Assembly: GCA_963695105.1 (NCBI GenBank)
Contig: CAVOGC010000004.1
Coordinates: 117,804 to 181,803, forward strand
DNA from: Competibacter sp963695105
GTDB taxonomy: Bacteria > Pseudomonadota > Gammaproteobacteria > Competibacterales > Competibacteraceae
DNA: 64,000 nucleotides
Reading direction: 5' to 3'
The notes beneath the pieces were generated by a model, which saw only the letters and a list, made by a program, of their open reading frames with translations, was not told the origin of the DNA and did no database searches. A program made the translations under genes and the position numbers. Numbering within the stretch: position 1 is the stretch's first letter; the number at the start of each line of letters is the position of its first letter. This document shows, piece by piece, positions 16,525 to 23,754 of this stretch.

Positions 16525-17637
16525 TCACCCCTTGCGCCTCAGCAGCGCCAGCGTTTCCACATGATGGGTTTGCGGGAAGAAGTCGTAGGGAATGAGTGCA
16601 TCCACCGCATAGTCGTGCGTGGCCAACGCGGCCAGATTCCGGCTCAGCGTGCCGGCGCTGCACGACAGATAGGCCAGCCGCTCCGGCCGAAATTCCTTCG
16701 CCACCCAGGTCAGCACCGCCGGCTCCAGCCCGGTGCGAGGTGGGTTGACGAACAGCAGCCGGCGCCCGATCGCCGATGTCCAGTCCCGCAGTTGCGGGAT
16801 GCGCTCGGCGCACTTGCCGCGCAGTACGGTTGCGGCCGGCGCGTTCAGGCTGGCGCATTCCACCGCCTCGCCACTCAGTTCCACGCCGACGACGCAGGCG
16901 TCGCGCCGAGTCCAGCGCGCCAGGCTGGCGCCGATGCCACAGTACAGGTCGGCGATGCCGTCGCCCGGTCGCGGGTCGAGAAAATCCTCGGCCGCGTCCA
17001 GCGCCTGCCGGTACAGTTCGGGAATCTGCTGCTGGAAGGCAGTCGGCCCGTATACCAGCCCGAACCCGTCCCGCGAGCGGGGTTGCCCCCACGGCAGTCG
17101 CCAGCCCGACCGGGCGAACAGCCGCCGTCCGGCCGCCGGATGCAGGTGCAGCCATAGACCCTCCAATCCACCGGCGGCCAGTTCCGCCTGCCGGTTCGCG
17201 TTCAGCCAGGCGAGGTCGGGAACGCGGTGGGTTTTCAGGATCAATGTCGCCTGCGCCCCGGACTGGATGAAGTACGCCAGCGGAAAATCCCTGGCCGGCG
17301 GCAATGCGCGCAGTAACTCACGGATCGTGGCCCGCACCGGTTTGGCATGCACGGGACAATCGGGAATCGGGATCAGTTGGTCGCGCCGCCTCAAGCCGAG
17401 ATGCCAGCCGTCCACTTCGCTCCAGCGCGCCGACAGACAGACCTTGCGCCGATAGCGCCAGCGGGCCTCGCCACCCAGCGCCCGCATCGGCGCCAAGCGG
17501 TCGATCCAGGGCGCCAGTTGCCGCCGCAACCATGCGGTTTTTTGTGCCTCGCTGGCGGCGGCGCTCAGGGTCCGGTGGGCGCAACCGGGACAGCGGAGCG
17601 CGCAACCGGCTGGCAACGGGTGGAGAAACGCGGGCAT
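16525..17637 (-). CDS. Class I SAM-dependent RNA (uracil-5-) methyltransferase, TrmA/RumA family
   Basis: A 370-residue RumA/TrmA-type methyltransferase. Residues 12-19 (CALRCPGC) and a fourth Cys in IPIPDCPVH (near 93) resemble the 4Fe-4S site of RlmD/RlmC enzymes. The SAM site is IADLYCGIGA, followed by VNPPRTGL, and the catalytic-cysteine motif is YLSCSAGTLSRNL near residue 320. There is no N-terminal TRAM domain. It probably methylates U in rRNA or tRNA using a covalent Cys-uracil intermediate. The exact target (RlmC, RlmD or TrmA class) is not resolved. Confidence 0.85.
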   Translation of the reverse strand: MPAFLHPLPAGCALRCPGCAHRTLSAAASEAQKTAWLRRQLAPWIDRLAPMRALGGEARWRYRRKVCLSARWSEVDGWHLGLRRRDQLIPIPDCPVHAKPVRATIRELLRALPPARDFPLAYFIQSGAQATLILKTHRVPDLAWLNANRQAELAAGGLEGLWLHLHPAAGRRLFARSGWRLPWGQPRSRDGFGLVYGPTAFQQQIPELYRQALDAAEDFLDPRPGDGIADLYCGIGASLARWTRRDACVVGVELSGEAVECASLNAPAATVLRGKCAERIPQLRDWTSAIGRRLLFVNPPRTGLEPAVLTWVAKEFRPERLAYLSCSAGTLSRNLAALATHDYAVDALIPYDFFPQTHHVETLALLRRKG

Positions 17638-17680
17638 GGCGGCTATGTGTTTGGGATGCTCAACGAAACGGGAGCGGGCG

Positions 17681-17890
17681 ATGGTCAGCAGTTATCTGAT
17701 TTGCGATTTGTGCGGACGATTCGGGCCGCCGGCCGGTTTTCTGAGCCAGGACGGGTTACGGCTATGTTATCAGTGCTGGTACCAGGAACGGTTGGGCGGC
17801 GACCCGTCCAAGGACGGCGAACCGGAACCGCCGGCGCCGGACCCCGGAGCTTTGCGGGAACCCGACGACGACGCCGGTAAGGACGGCTAG
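17681..17890 (+). CDS. Small zinc-ribbon-like hypothetical protein
   Basis: 69 residues with two cysteine pairs, CDLC near residue 8 and CYQC near 28, then an acidic Pro-rich tail (PEPPAPDPGALREPDDD). The spacing fits a zinc-ribbon knuckle. ATG 17681 has GGGAG upstream. Divergent from the methyltransferase and overlapping the end of the DMT transporter by 4 bp on the opposite strand. Function unknown. Confidence 0.6.
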   Translation: MVSSYLICDLCGRFGPPAGFLSQDGLRLCYQCWYQERLGGDPSKDGEPEPPAPDPGALREPDDDAGKDG

Positions 17891-18828
17891 CGGCGTTCGT
17901 CGGCCGCCAGCGTTGCGGAGGGCGCCGCCGGCTCGGTCGGCGTGGGCGCGGCCTTGCCCAGCCCCAGTTGCGACAGCAACATGCCGGCGAGCATCAGGCC
18001 GCAGCCCAGCAGCCCGCGGCCGGACAATACTTCGTTCAGCAGCAGCCAGCCGCCCAGCGCCGCGAACACGGTTTCCAGGCTGAGGATGATCGCGGCATGG
18101 GACGGCGGGGCGTCGCGCTGGGCCACCACTTGCAGGGTATAGGCGATGCCGACCGAGAACAGGCCGCCGTACAGGATCGGTATGGCCGCGTCTTGGAGGC
18201 CGCGCAGGGTGATCGGCTCGATGGCCAGCGCCACGCCCAGACTCAGCACGCCGCAGACGGTGATTTGCAGGCAGGCCAGCAGTACCGGCTCGATCCGCCC
18301 GGATAGCCAGCCGATCACCTGCACATGGCCCGCCCAGAAAAAGGCCCCGACCAGCACCAGCCCGTCGCCCTCGGCCAGGGTCAGGCCGTCGGTCATGGTC
18401 AACAGGTACAATCCGGCCACGGCCAGCCCCGCCCCAACCCAAGTGGTCGGCGGGGTCGGGTGCCGCCACAACAGACCCAGCAGCGGCACGATGACCACGT
18501 ACAGACCGGTGATGAAACCGGCTTTGCCGGCGGTGGTATAGACCAGGCCAAGCTGTTGCAGCGTGGCGCCCGCGAACAGAAACAGCCCGGCCAGCAGGCT
18601 GCCGGCGAGGATCATCCGCCAGTTTCGCGGCGGGGCCGGGCGGGTGGCGCGCGAGCGGATCAGCAGCAGGGGCAGGAGCGACAACGCGCCCAGCAGAAAA
18701 CGTACCCCGGTGTAGGTGAAGGGACCGACATGATCCATACCGACCCGCTGGGCGACGAAGGCGAACCCCCAGATCAACGCTGTCAGCAGCAGCAGAAACT
18801 CCGCCTTCAGACTCTTGAAATTCAACAT
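17887..18828 (-). CDS. DMT superfamily transporter (EamA family)
   Basis: A 313-residue membrane protein with two EamA repeats, each of about five hydrophobic helices. The first starts LLLLTALIWGFAFVAQRVG, and the second half contains GGLFSVGIAYTLQVVAQRDA and HAAIILSLETVFAALGGWLL, all standard EamA/RhaT motifs. It is an inner-membrane metabolite exporter; the substrate is unknown. It is a single gene, divergent from tRNA-Leu. Confidence 0.88.
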   Translation of the reverse strand: MLNFKSLKAEFLLLLTALIWGFAFVAQRVGMDHVGPFTYTGVRFLLGALSLLPLLLIRSRATRPAPPRNWRMILAGSLLAGLFLFAGATLQQLGLVYTTAGKAGFITGLYVVIVPLLGLLWRHPTPPTTWVGAGLAVAGLYLLTMTDGLTLAEGDGLVLVGAFFWAGHVQVIGWLSGRIEPVLLACLQITVCGVLSLGVALAIEPITLRGLQDAAIPILYGGLFSVGIAYTLQVVAQRDAPPSHAAIILSLETVFAALGGWLLLNEVLSGRGLLGCGLMLAGMLLSQLGLGKAAPTPTEPAAPSATLAADERR

Positions 18829-18904
18829 GTCGCCTTCCGGGCCTTGGAAAGGGCGGAATCATACCCGACCGGGGTGGTTTCGACATGAGCCGCTGGGTCG
18901 CGGC

Positions 18905-18932
18905 TTGCCCGGCGGGAGAAAACCCTTATAAT
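18905..18932 (+). promoter_or_regulatory. Sigma-70-type promoter of tRNA-Leu
   Basis: A consensus -10 TATAAT (18927-18932) lies 16 bp downstream of a weak -35 TTGCCC (18905-18910), with the tRNA start 15 bp after the -10 box. Confidence 0.65.
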
Positions 18933-18947
18933 CGTTCTTCCCTCCCT

Positions 18948-19033
18948 GCCGGGGTGGCGGAATGGTAGACGCAGCGGACTCAAAATCCGCCGGTAGTAAT
19001 ACCGTGAGAGTTCGAGTCTCTCTCCCGGCACCA
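18948..19033 (+). tRNA. tRNA-Leu (CAA)
   Basis: An 86-nt type II tRNA. The acceptor stem GCCGGGG pairs with TCCCGGC, the anticodon loop CTCAAAA gives CAA, a long variable arm and the T-loop GTTCGAGTC are present, and the CCA end is encoded. It reads UUG leucine codons. An IS1595 remnant begins within a few bases of the 3' end. Confidence 0.95.
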
Positions 19034-19036
19034 CCA

Positions 19037-19545
19037 ATTGGGAGGTGGAATGCGATGAGGTCTAGGGTCGCCGGTCATAAGGGTCGTCCGGACGCGGTGA
19101 AAAAAAAGGTCGCCGGGGGCGTCGGCGCCGCCTGAAGGGCGCGCGAGGCCGGGGAACCTTGGAGAAGGAGAAACCACCGATTTTCGGGATGATCCAGCGG
19201 GGCGGCGCGGTGGTGGTGCGGATGCTGGAGAACGTCCAGCAAACCACTATCCGGCCCCTCATCGAGCGGTTCATCGTTCCGGGGAGCCGGGTGTATACCG
19301 ACGAGTATGACATTTACCATCGCCTGCCCGAGTGGGGTTTTGACCACCGGACGGTGTGCCACAGCCGGGGCGAATACGCCCGCGACGAAGACGGGGACGG
19401 CTTTCACGAGGTCCACGTCAACACCGCCGAGGGCTTCTGGTCGCTGTTGCGTTCCTGGTTGCGACCCCATCGGGGCATTTCACAAGAAAAACTGCCGCTC
19501 TACTTGGGTTTCTTTCAGTTCGGCACAACAAAAATCTCTTGAACC
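19037..19545 (+). pseudogene. IS1595-family transposase, C-terminal half (degraded)
   Basis: From 19040 the sequence translates (with at least two frameshifts) as EVECDEV, VAGHKGRPDAVKKK, then GRRGRRRRLKGARGRGTLE. It continues in the open frame 19159-19542 (IFGMIQRGGAVVVRMLENVQ, HVNTAEGFWSLLRSWLRPHR), the catalytic half of an IS1595 transposase (DDE/N core). The final helix is truncated. No N-terminal zinc ribbon is attached, but one belonging to the same family and ending at the matching point lies at 12785-13153. Confidence 0.75.
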
Positions 19546-19554
19546 TCCCTGCCT

Positions 19555-19605
19555 GAAAAACGCTTAGGCCGCGTCGTAACTAGCGGCGCGGCCTAAGCGT
19601 TTTTC
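19555..19605. terminator. Long perfect hairpin, probable bidirectional terminator
   Basis: A 19-bp perfect inverted repeat (19555-19573 with 19587-19605) closes a 13-nt loop. The stem has A5 on its left and T5 on its right flank inside the arms, so either strand would give a GC-rich stem followed by U residues. It lies at the end of the IS1595 remnant and could also be an IS-end structure. Confidence 0.6.
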
Positions 19606-19906
19606 GAGCAAGACCATGGTTCGCATTCCCGCCCACTCGCCGCCGGCCTCAAGTAGCCAGGCTTCTCTATTCTGTCGGACGGGTTCCTGGCCGAAATGCG
19701 CGGTTGGTCCGGTATAGCCCGTCCATCATGAAGACGGTGGGTTATGGGTTTGATATTCTAACCCGCCACGCGGGTTTCACCGCCGCTTCCAACGATGACC
19801 CGCGCCGGTTTCTCGAAAACCGCCGGCCGGGCTTCCAGCCCAAACGCCAGGAATCCCGCACAGTTCGGCAACTTTCCCCAACATTCTTGTCCCATCGGGA
19901 ATCCTT
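19606..19906. other. Intergenic, no gene seen
   Basis: About 300 bp between the hairpin and the DUF4239 gene. It holds a small hairpin AACCCGC-CAC-GCGGGTT near 19759-19775 and presumably the rightward promoter of the DUF4239 gene. No convincing reading frame. Confidence 0.5.
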
Positions 19907-20683
19907 ATGGACTACGCACTGACCTCATTGATCACCCTGGCTTTGTTTCTTGGGATGCTGATTTCGCTGGAAGCCGGCCGGCGGTTTGGCAACCGCCGAC
20001 TGGCGCGCGACGCCGAAGGCGCGCGGGCCGGTACCGGCGCGATTGAAGGCGCGGTGTTCGCCTTGCTGGGCCTGTTGATCGCCTTCACCTTCTCGGGGGC
20101 CGCCTCGCGTTTCGATGTGCGCCGGAATCTGGTGGTCGAGGAGGCCAACGCCATCGGCACCGCCTACCTGCGGCTCGATCTGTTGCCCACCGACGCGCAA
20201 CCGGCGTTGCGCGATCTGTTTCGGCGCTATGTGGAATCCCGGCTGGAGGTCTATCGGAAGCTGCCCGATATCGAGGCCGCCAAGGCGGAGCTGGTGCGCG
20301 CCACCGGGTTGCAGGGCGAGATCTGGAACCAGGCGGTGGCCGCCGGGCGGATGGAAGGCGCGCCGCCGCCGGCGACGATGTTGCTGCTGCCGGCGCTGAA
20401 CCAGATGATCGATATCACCGCCACCCGGACCATGGCGACCCAACTGCACCCGCCCACGGTCATCTTCGCGCTGCTGTTCGGGCTGGCGCTGGCCGGCGCG
20501 CTGCTGGCTGGCTACGGCATGGCCGGCGGCAGGTCGCGCAACTGGCTGCACATGATCGGCTTCGCCGCCGTCATGGCGGTGGCGGTGTACGTAATCATCG
20601 ACATCGAGTACCCGCGCTTGGGCCTGATCCGGGTTGATAGCTTCGATCAGGTGTTGGCGGACCTGCTGGCCAGCATGAAGTGA
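19907..20683 (+). CDS. DUF4239-type (bestrophin-like) membrane protein
   Basis: A 258-residue inner-membrane protein. Two helices lie near the N-terminus (LITLALFLGMLISLEAG; IEGAVFALLGLLIAFTFSGA), a soluble loop occupies residues 70-180, and two C-terminal helices follow (VIFALLFGLALAGALLAGYG; GFAAVMAVAVYVIIDIEYP). The FDVRRNLVVEEANAIGTAYL segment after helix 2 and the closing YPRLGLIRV are typical of DUF4239 proteins. The function of the family is unknown; channel activity has been suggested from fold similarity. Confidence 0.8.
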   Translation: MDYALTSLITLALFLGMLISLEAGRRFGNRRLARDAEGARAGTGAIEGAVFALLGLLIAFTFSGAASRFDVRRNLVVEEANAIGTAYLRLDLLPTDAQPALRDLFRRYVESRLEVYRKLPDIEAAKAELVRATGLQGEIWNQAVAAGRMEGAPPPATMLLLPALNQMIDITATRTMATQLHPPTVIFALLFGLALAGALLAGYGMAGGRSRNWLHMIGFAAVMAVAVYVIIDIEYPRLGLIRVDSFDQVLADLLASMK

Positions 20684-20754
20684 ACCGACGCCCCGGCAGA
20701 TTGCAACGATGAGTAAAAATCAACCGACCTGTCGATAAACGACGGGAGAACCCC

Positions 20755-21054
20755 ATGAGAGACTTGCTCGCGACCGCGCGCGCGGCGACCATGATCCTGG
20801 CCGGACGGGCGATTTCCTCGCTGATCCAAACTCAGGGTCTCGGCGATCTCTATCGGATTTATCTGACGACTCAGCGCGACGGCGTCGATTTCAATCTGGC
20901 TTATATCCAGGCCAGCTTCAACGCACCGCGCCAGGAAGAGTTCGACGCCGAATTCATGAGCCAGCTTTATGCATTGGGGTACGACATGGCGGCCAATGGT
21001 TACCCCTGGGATAAGGCGCCGCCGGGTTTCGTTGTCGTGGACGCCGGCAAATAA
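20755..21054 (+). CDS. Hypothetical protein
   Basis: 99 residues, no family recognised. GGGAGAA precedes the ATG at good spacing. The sequence is soluble and mixed-charge, with an N-terminal amphipathic stretch (LLATARAATMILAGRAISSL). It lies 71 bp after the DUF4239 gene in the same direction and may be cotranscribed. Confidence 0.6.
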   Translation: MRDLLATARAATMILAGRAISSLIQTQGLGDLYRIYLTTQRDGVDFNLAYIQASFNAPRQEEFDAEFMSQLYALGYDMAANGYPWDKAPPGFVVVDAGK

Positions 21055-21127
21055 TGATGTGATGCGCCGGCCTGCTTAAACGCAACAAGCACCGCTTGTT
21101 CGTCCTCAAACAGAAGAGGCACATGGA

Positions 21128-21157
21128 CCTGCACGGCGCCGCTTGGCGCCGTGCAGG
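21128..21157. terminator. Strong hairpin between convergent genes
   Basis: A 13-bp perfect stem CCTGCACGGCGCC / GGCGCCGTGCAGG with a GCTT loop lies between two convergent genes. There is no T-tract on either side, so intrinsic termination would be weak; it may protect transcript 3' ends. Confidence 0.55.
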
Positions 21158-21189
21158 CCGCGACCGGGCCGGCCTCAAGAGTTCCCACT

Positions 21190-21933
21190 TTAGCTGGCTG
21201 GCGGCTTCCGTCCGTGCGCCTCGTCGAGCCGCTGGCGCAGCCGGTTGGCCCAGGCGTCGAACGCGGCTTCGGCATAAGCCCAGGTGCTGTAGGCGCCGGT
21301 GTAGGACGAGACGCCTTTCTCCACCCCCGAAACCACGCCCTGACTCAGATCGATGTCGTATTTTTTGCCAATCTCCCGGTCTACGTAGGCCGCCAGCACC
21401 TGGTTGGTCCGGCTGTCGAGGAATTCAGCCTCGATGGCGGTTTGACCGAGATAGGGCGTGCCGCCGGCCGCCGCGCCCAGGGCGATGTCCGCCGCCGAAC
21501 CGAACGGTATCACCAGCGTGGCCACGCTGAATTCGGGTTTGGTGGGAATCAGGTCGGTGATGGCCACCCGCACCCGCAGCACGTCGGGGCCGGCCTGGGT
21601 CACGACCGGATAGGTCGGAGCCAGCGCCTTGACGATGGCCTGCTGGAAGTAATCGGTCAGCATTTTCAACTGGGCGGGATCGATGCCCTTATAGTCGGCG
21701 TCGTCCTTGAGCCAAATCTGGATGCGATCCAGCATGATCTTATCGTATTTCTTCCAGTCCACACCGGGCTTCAGATAAATCCGGGCGTCGGGATCCAGGG
21801 TGTCGGGTTCCAGTTTGGCATAATCGTTGAGAAAGCCGGTCTGCATGGACTTGTCGCCGGCGGGGGTACTGGCGCAGCCGGCGCTCAGGGCGCCACACAG
21901 CAGGACTACGGAGAACAAGGGAAAATGGCGCAT
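21190..21933 (-). CDS. DUF3313 family lipoprotein
   Basis: A 247-residue lipoprotein with signal peptide and lipobox LSAGC (Cys 20). The mature part contains KYDKIMLDRIQIWLKDD and the DVLRVRVAITDLIPTKP strand, then GGTPYLGQTAIEAEFLDS, typical of DUF3313 proteins. Residue +2 is Ala, which favours outer-membrane sorting. Function is unknown. Convergent with the preceding hypothetical gene. Confidence 0.85.
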   Translation of the reverse strand: MRHFPLFSVVLLCGALSAGCASTPAGDKSMQTGFLNDYAKLEPDTLDPDARIYLKPGVDWKKYDKIMLDRIQIWLKDDADYKGIDPAQLKMLTDYFQQAIVKALAPTYPVVTQAGPDVLRVRVAITDLIPTKPEFSVATLVIPFGSAADIALGAAAGGTPYLGQTAIEAEFLDSRTNQVLAAYVDREIGKKYDIDLSQGVVSGVEKGVSSYTGAYSTWAYAEAAFDAWANRLRQRLDEAHGRKPPAS

Positions 21934-22030
21934 GGTTTTCTCGGGTTGTTATTCAAGAGGCCACCACAAGGCATATGGGACTTGCGGCAGGCGTGGTGCG
22001 ATCCGGCCGGACCCCGGACGAGGCGCACGC

Positions 22031-23311
22031 TCAGCGGTGCGCGGTTAGAGTGTAGGAAAACGCGATGCCCTCCTCAACCGAAGCCGGCGGGTCCATGTCC
22101 TGGTTGAAGCGCACAAACACCGCGATGTTGTCGGCGCCTTCGTAAGCGGTGTACGACTGCCACAGTCCCACGGTGTAGGGCAGGCTGCTTTGGATATCCG
22201 AGACCAGCAGCGATGCCCGATTGGCGTAATCGACCGACTCGTAGCGGCGATAGTGGCCGGCGTTCCGGTCCGACTGGACCAGGGCGAAATCGGTCGCCGC
22301 GCCGAAATCGGTCGCCAGCGGCGGCTCGGCCGGGCTGGCCGGAACGGCGAGCGCCTGCCGCCGCTGCGCCCCGTCCGCGTACCAGGCAACGAACAGATCG
22401 GCGTCATGGGCTTCATCGGCCGGGTCTTCCGGCGTGGCATTCTCGTCCTTCCAGAACATCGAACTCAAGCCCAATGGCCCCAGGCTCGGCTCGCTGGCCA
22501 CCCGCAGCGACAGGCGCGGAAAAATCCTCATGGCGACCCGCAGGCTGCTGGCGTCGCCCGGTTGCAGCGTGGCCGCGAACGCCGTGGTGAAGGCTTCGCA
22601 TTCCGCCAAGCCCAGCAGCCGGAACGCCTGGTCGTTGATTTTCATCAAATACAGCTTGCGGATCTTGACGAAATCCTCGGTCGGTTCGCCCACGTTGCGC
22701 ACCCCGAGCCGAAACGAGGTGCCGAACTCCAGCGGCGAGAAGCCGGTCAGCCGGCCATAACCGTTGCCGCCCAGATGGAGCACCTGCGGCCAGCGCTCCG
22801 CGCCGCGCTGGCGGACACCGATATCGACCGCGCTGAGATAGCGGGCGGCGGCGGGAACGGGCTCCGGCAGCGGCGGCTGAATGTCGGGATGGCGGTAGTT
22901 GAAGTCCGCCGGGCGGTAGGCGACCGGCGCCAGGTCCGCCGGTTCGGGCTGGCGCAGCCGCAGGTCGAGCAGATCTTTCTCGAAGTTGCCGCGTGGGCTG
23001 GCCCGCAGCCACCAGACGCTGTCGTCGTAAAAGGGCTTCCCCGTCAGGTTGCCGTATTCGACGAAATCCAGCCCGAGTGGATCGCCGCCCTCGGGGGGAT
23101 CGAATTCCACCAGGGGCACCGGGATTTGCGGGTCCCAGGGCATTTGGGAACGCTCGAAGGCCTCCCGCGCCAGCGCCGCGAAGGTGCCAGCGGCGGCGGC
23201 GTCCATGCAAAGCGCCAGCAGCAACAGCAGGCCTGGGATGAAGGAGCGCGGGTAGGCAGCGGCCCGCCGGGACATGTTGGCGAATCGAAGGTGTTCCAAT
23301 GCGATGATCAT
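22031..23311 (-). CDS. OpgG/MdoG-like periplasmic glucan protein
   Basis: About 426 residues. After an N-terminal signal segment (residues about 25-45, SFIPGLLLLLALCMDAAAA) the sequence follows the MdoG/OpgG pattern: FAALAREAFERSQ, a YYDDSVWW-like strand, YGRLTGFSPLEFGTSFRLGV. The most characteristic stretch is FPRLSLRVASEPSLGPLGLS followed by SMFWKDENATPEDPADEAHD, parallel to the LGIAPLTSMF...VHDSDGL region of OpgG. OpgG/OpgD act in periplasmic beta-glucan synthesis, and related proteins are beta-1,2-glucanases. It is shorter than typical OpgG (about 510). Start ATG 23311 has AGGAG 11 nt upstream; 23275 is an alternative. The partner glucosyltransferase OpgH is not in the window. Confidence 0.6.
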   Translation of the reverse strand: MIIALEHLRFANMSRRAAAYPRSFIPGLLLLLALCMDAAAAGTFAALAREAFERSQMPWDPQIPVPLVEFDPPEGGDPLGLDFVEYGNLTGKPFYDDSVWWLRASPRGNFEKDLLDLRLRQPEPADLAPVAYRPADFNYRHPDIQPPLPEPVPAAARYLSAVDIGVRQRGAERWPQVLHLGGNGYGRLTGFSPLEFGTSFRLGVRNVGEPTEDFVKIRKLYLMKINDQAFRLLGLAECEAFTTAFAATLQPGDASSLRVAMRIFPRLSLRVASEPSLGPLGLSSMFWKDENATPEDPADEAHDADLFVAWYADGAQRRQALAVPASPAEPPLATDFGAATDFALVQSDRNAGHYRRYESVDYANRASLLVSDIQSSLPYTVGLWQSYTAYEGADNIAVFVRFNQDMDPPASVEEGIAFSYTLTAHR

Positions 23312-23392
23312 GGCGGTCCGGCGCTCCTGAAGGTGAATCCCGGTCACTATCAAGACACCAGTGCCCTGAATCCTGACTGAATATCCAAAAAA

Positions 23393-23650
23393 TTACCGCG
23401 GCCCGACTTCGTGCTCCAGTGTCTCCAGCAGCGCCCGGTACTTCGGTTTGACGTCGGGACCGATGTCTTCCCACTCGACACGCTCGAACGCCGCGACCAG
23501 TGTATCCTGGATTTCCGGCGGCAGGATCTGCCTGGCACTGGGGAACAGGATGTGGGTTTCTTCATGAATGTGCTGGCGTCGCATCGCCGTGTATTCGTTC
23601 ACGGCGGCGATGATCGTTGCCCGCGCCGCGTCGCCGTCGGCCCGCCGGCA
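23393..23650 (-). pseudogene. Hemerythrin-like (HHE) domain, C-terminal remnant
   Basis: An open frame of about 85 codons without a good start codon: ADGDAARATIIAAVNEY, then MRRQHIHEETHILFPSARQ. This is the C-terminal half of a hemerythrin HHE domain, with His/Glu iron ligands in HIHEETHILFP. The N-terminal half with the other ligands is absent and the mfd promoter region starts there, so this is a truncated relic. A short product from an internal ATG (MRRQHIHEE) cannot be excluded. Confidence 0.65.
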
Positions 23651-23754
23651 TCAGCCGATGCATTGTGCCGAATTTTCATTCCGCCGCCACCCACCCGGCG
23701 CGGGCACGGGTGGTAAAATCCGCTCTCCACCCACCATCCCCGTTGCCTGAATCC

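Noticed and set aside
18948..19545. Genomic island attached at tRNA-Leu
   Set aside because: No integrase gene and no direct repeat of the tRNA 3' end within the window; the adjacent IS1595 remnant explains the foreign sequence.
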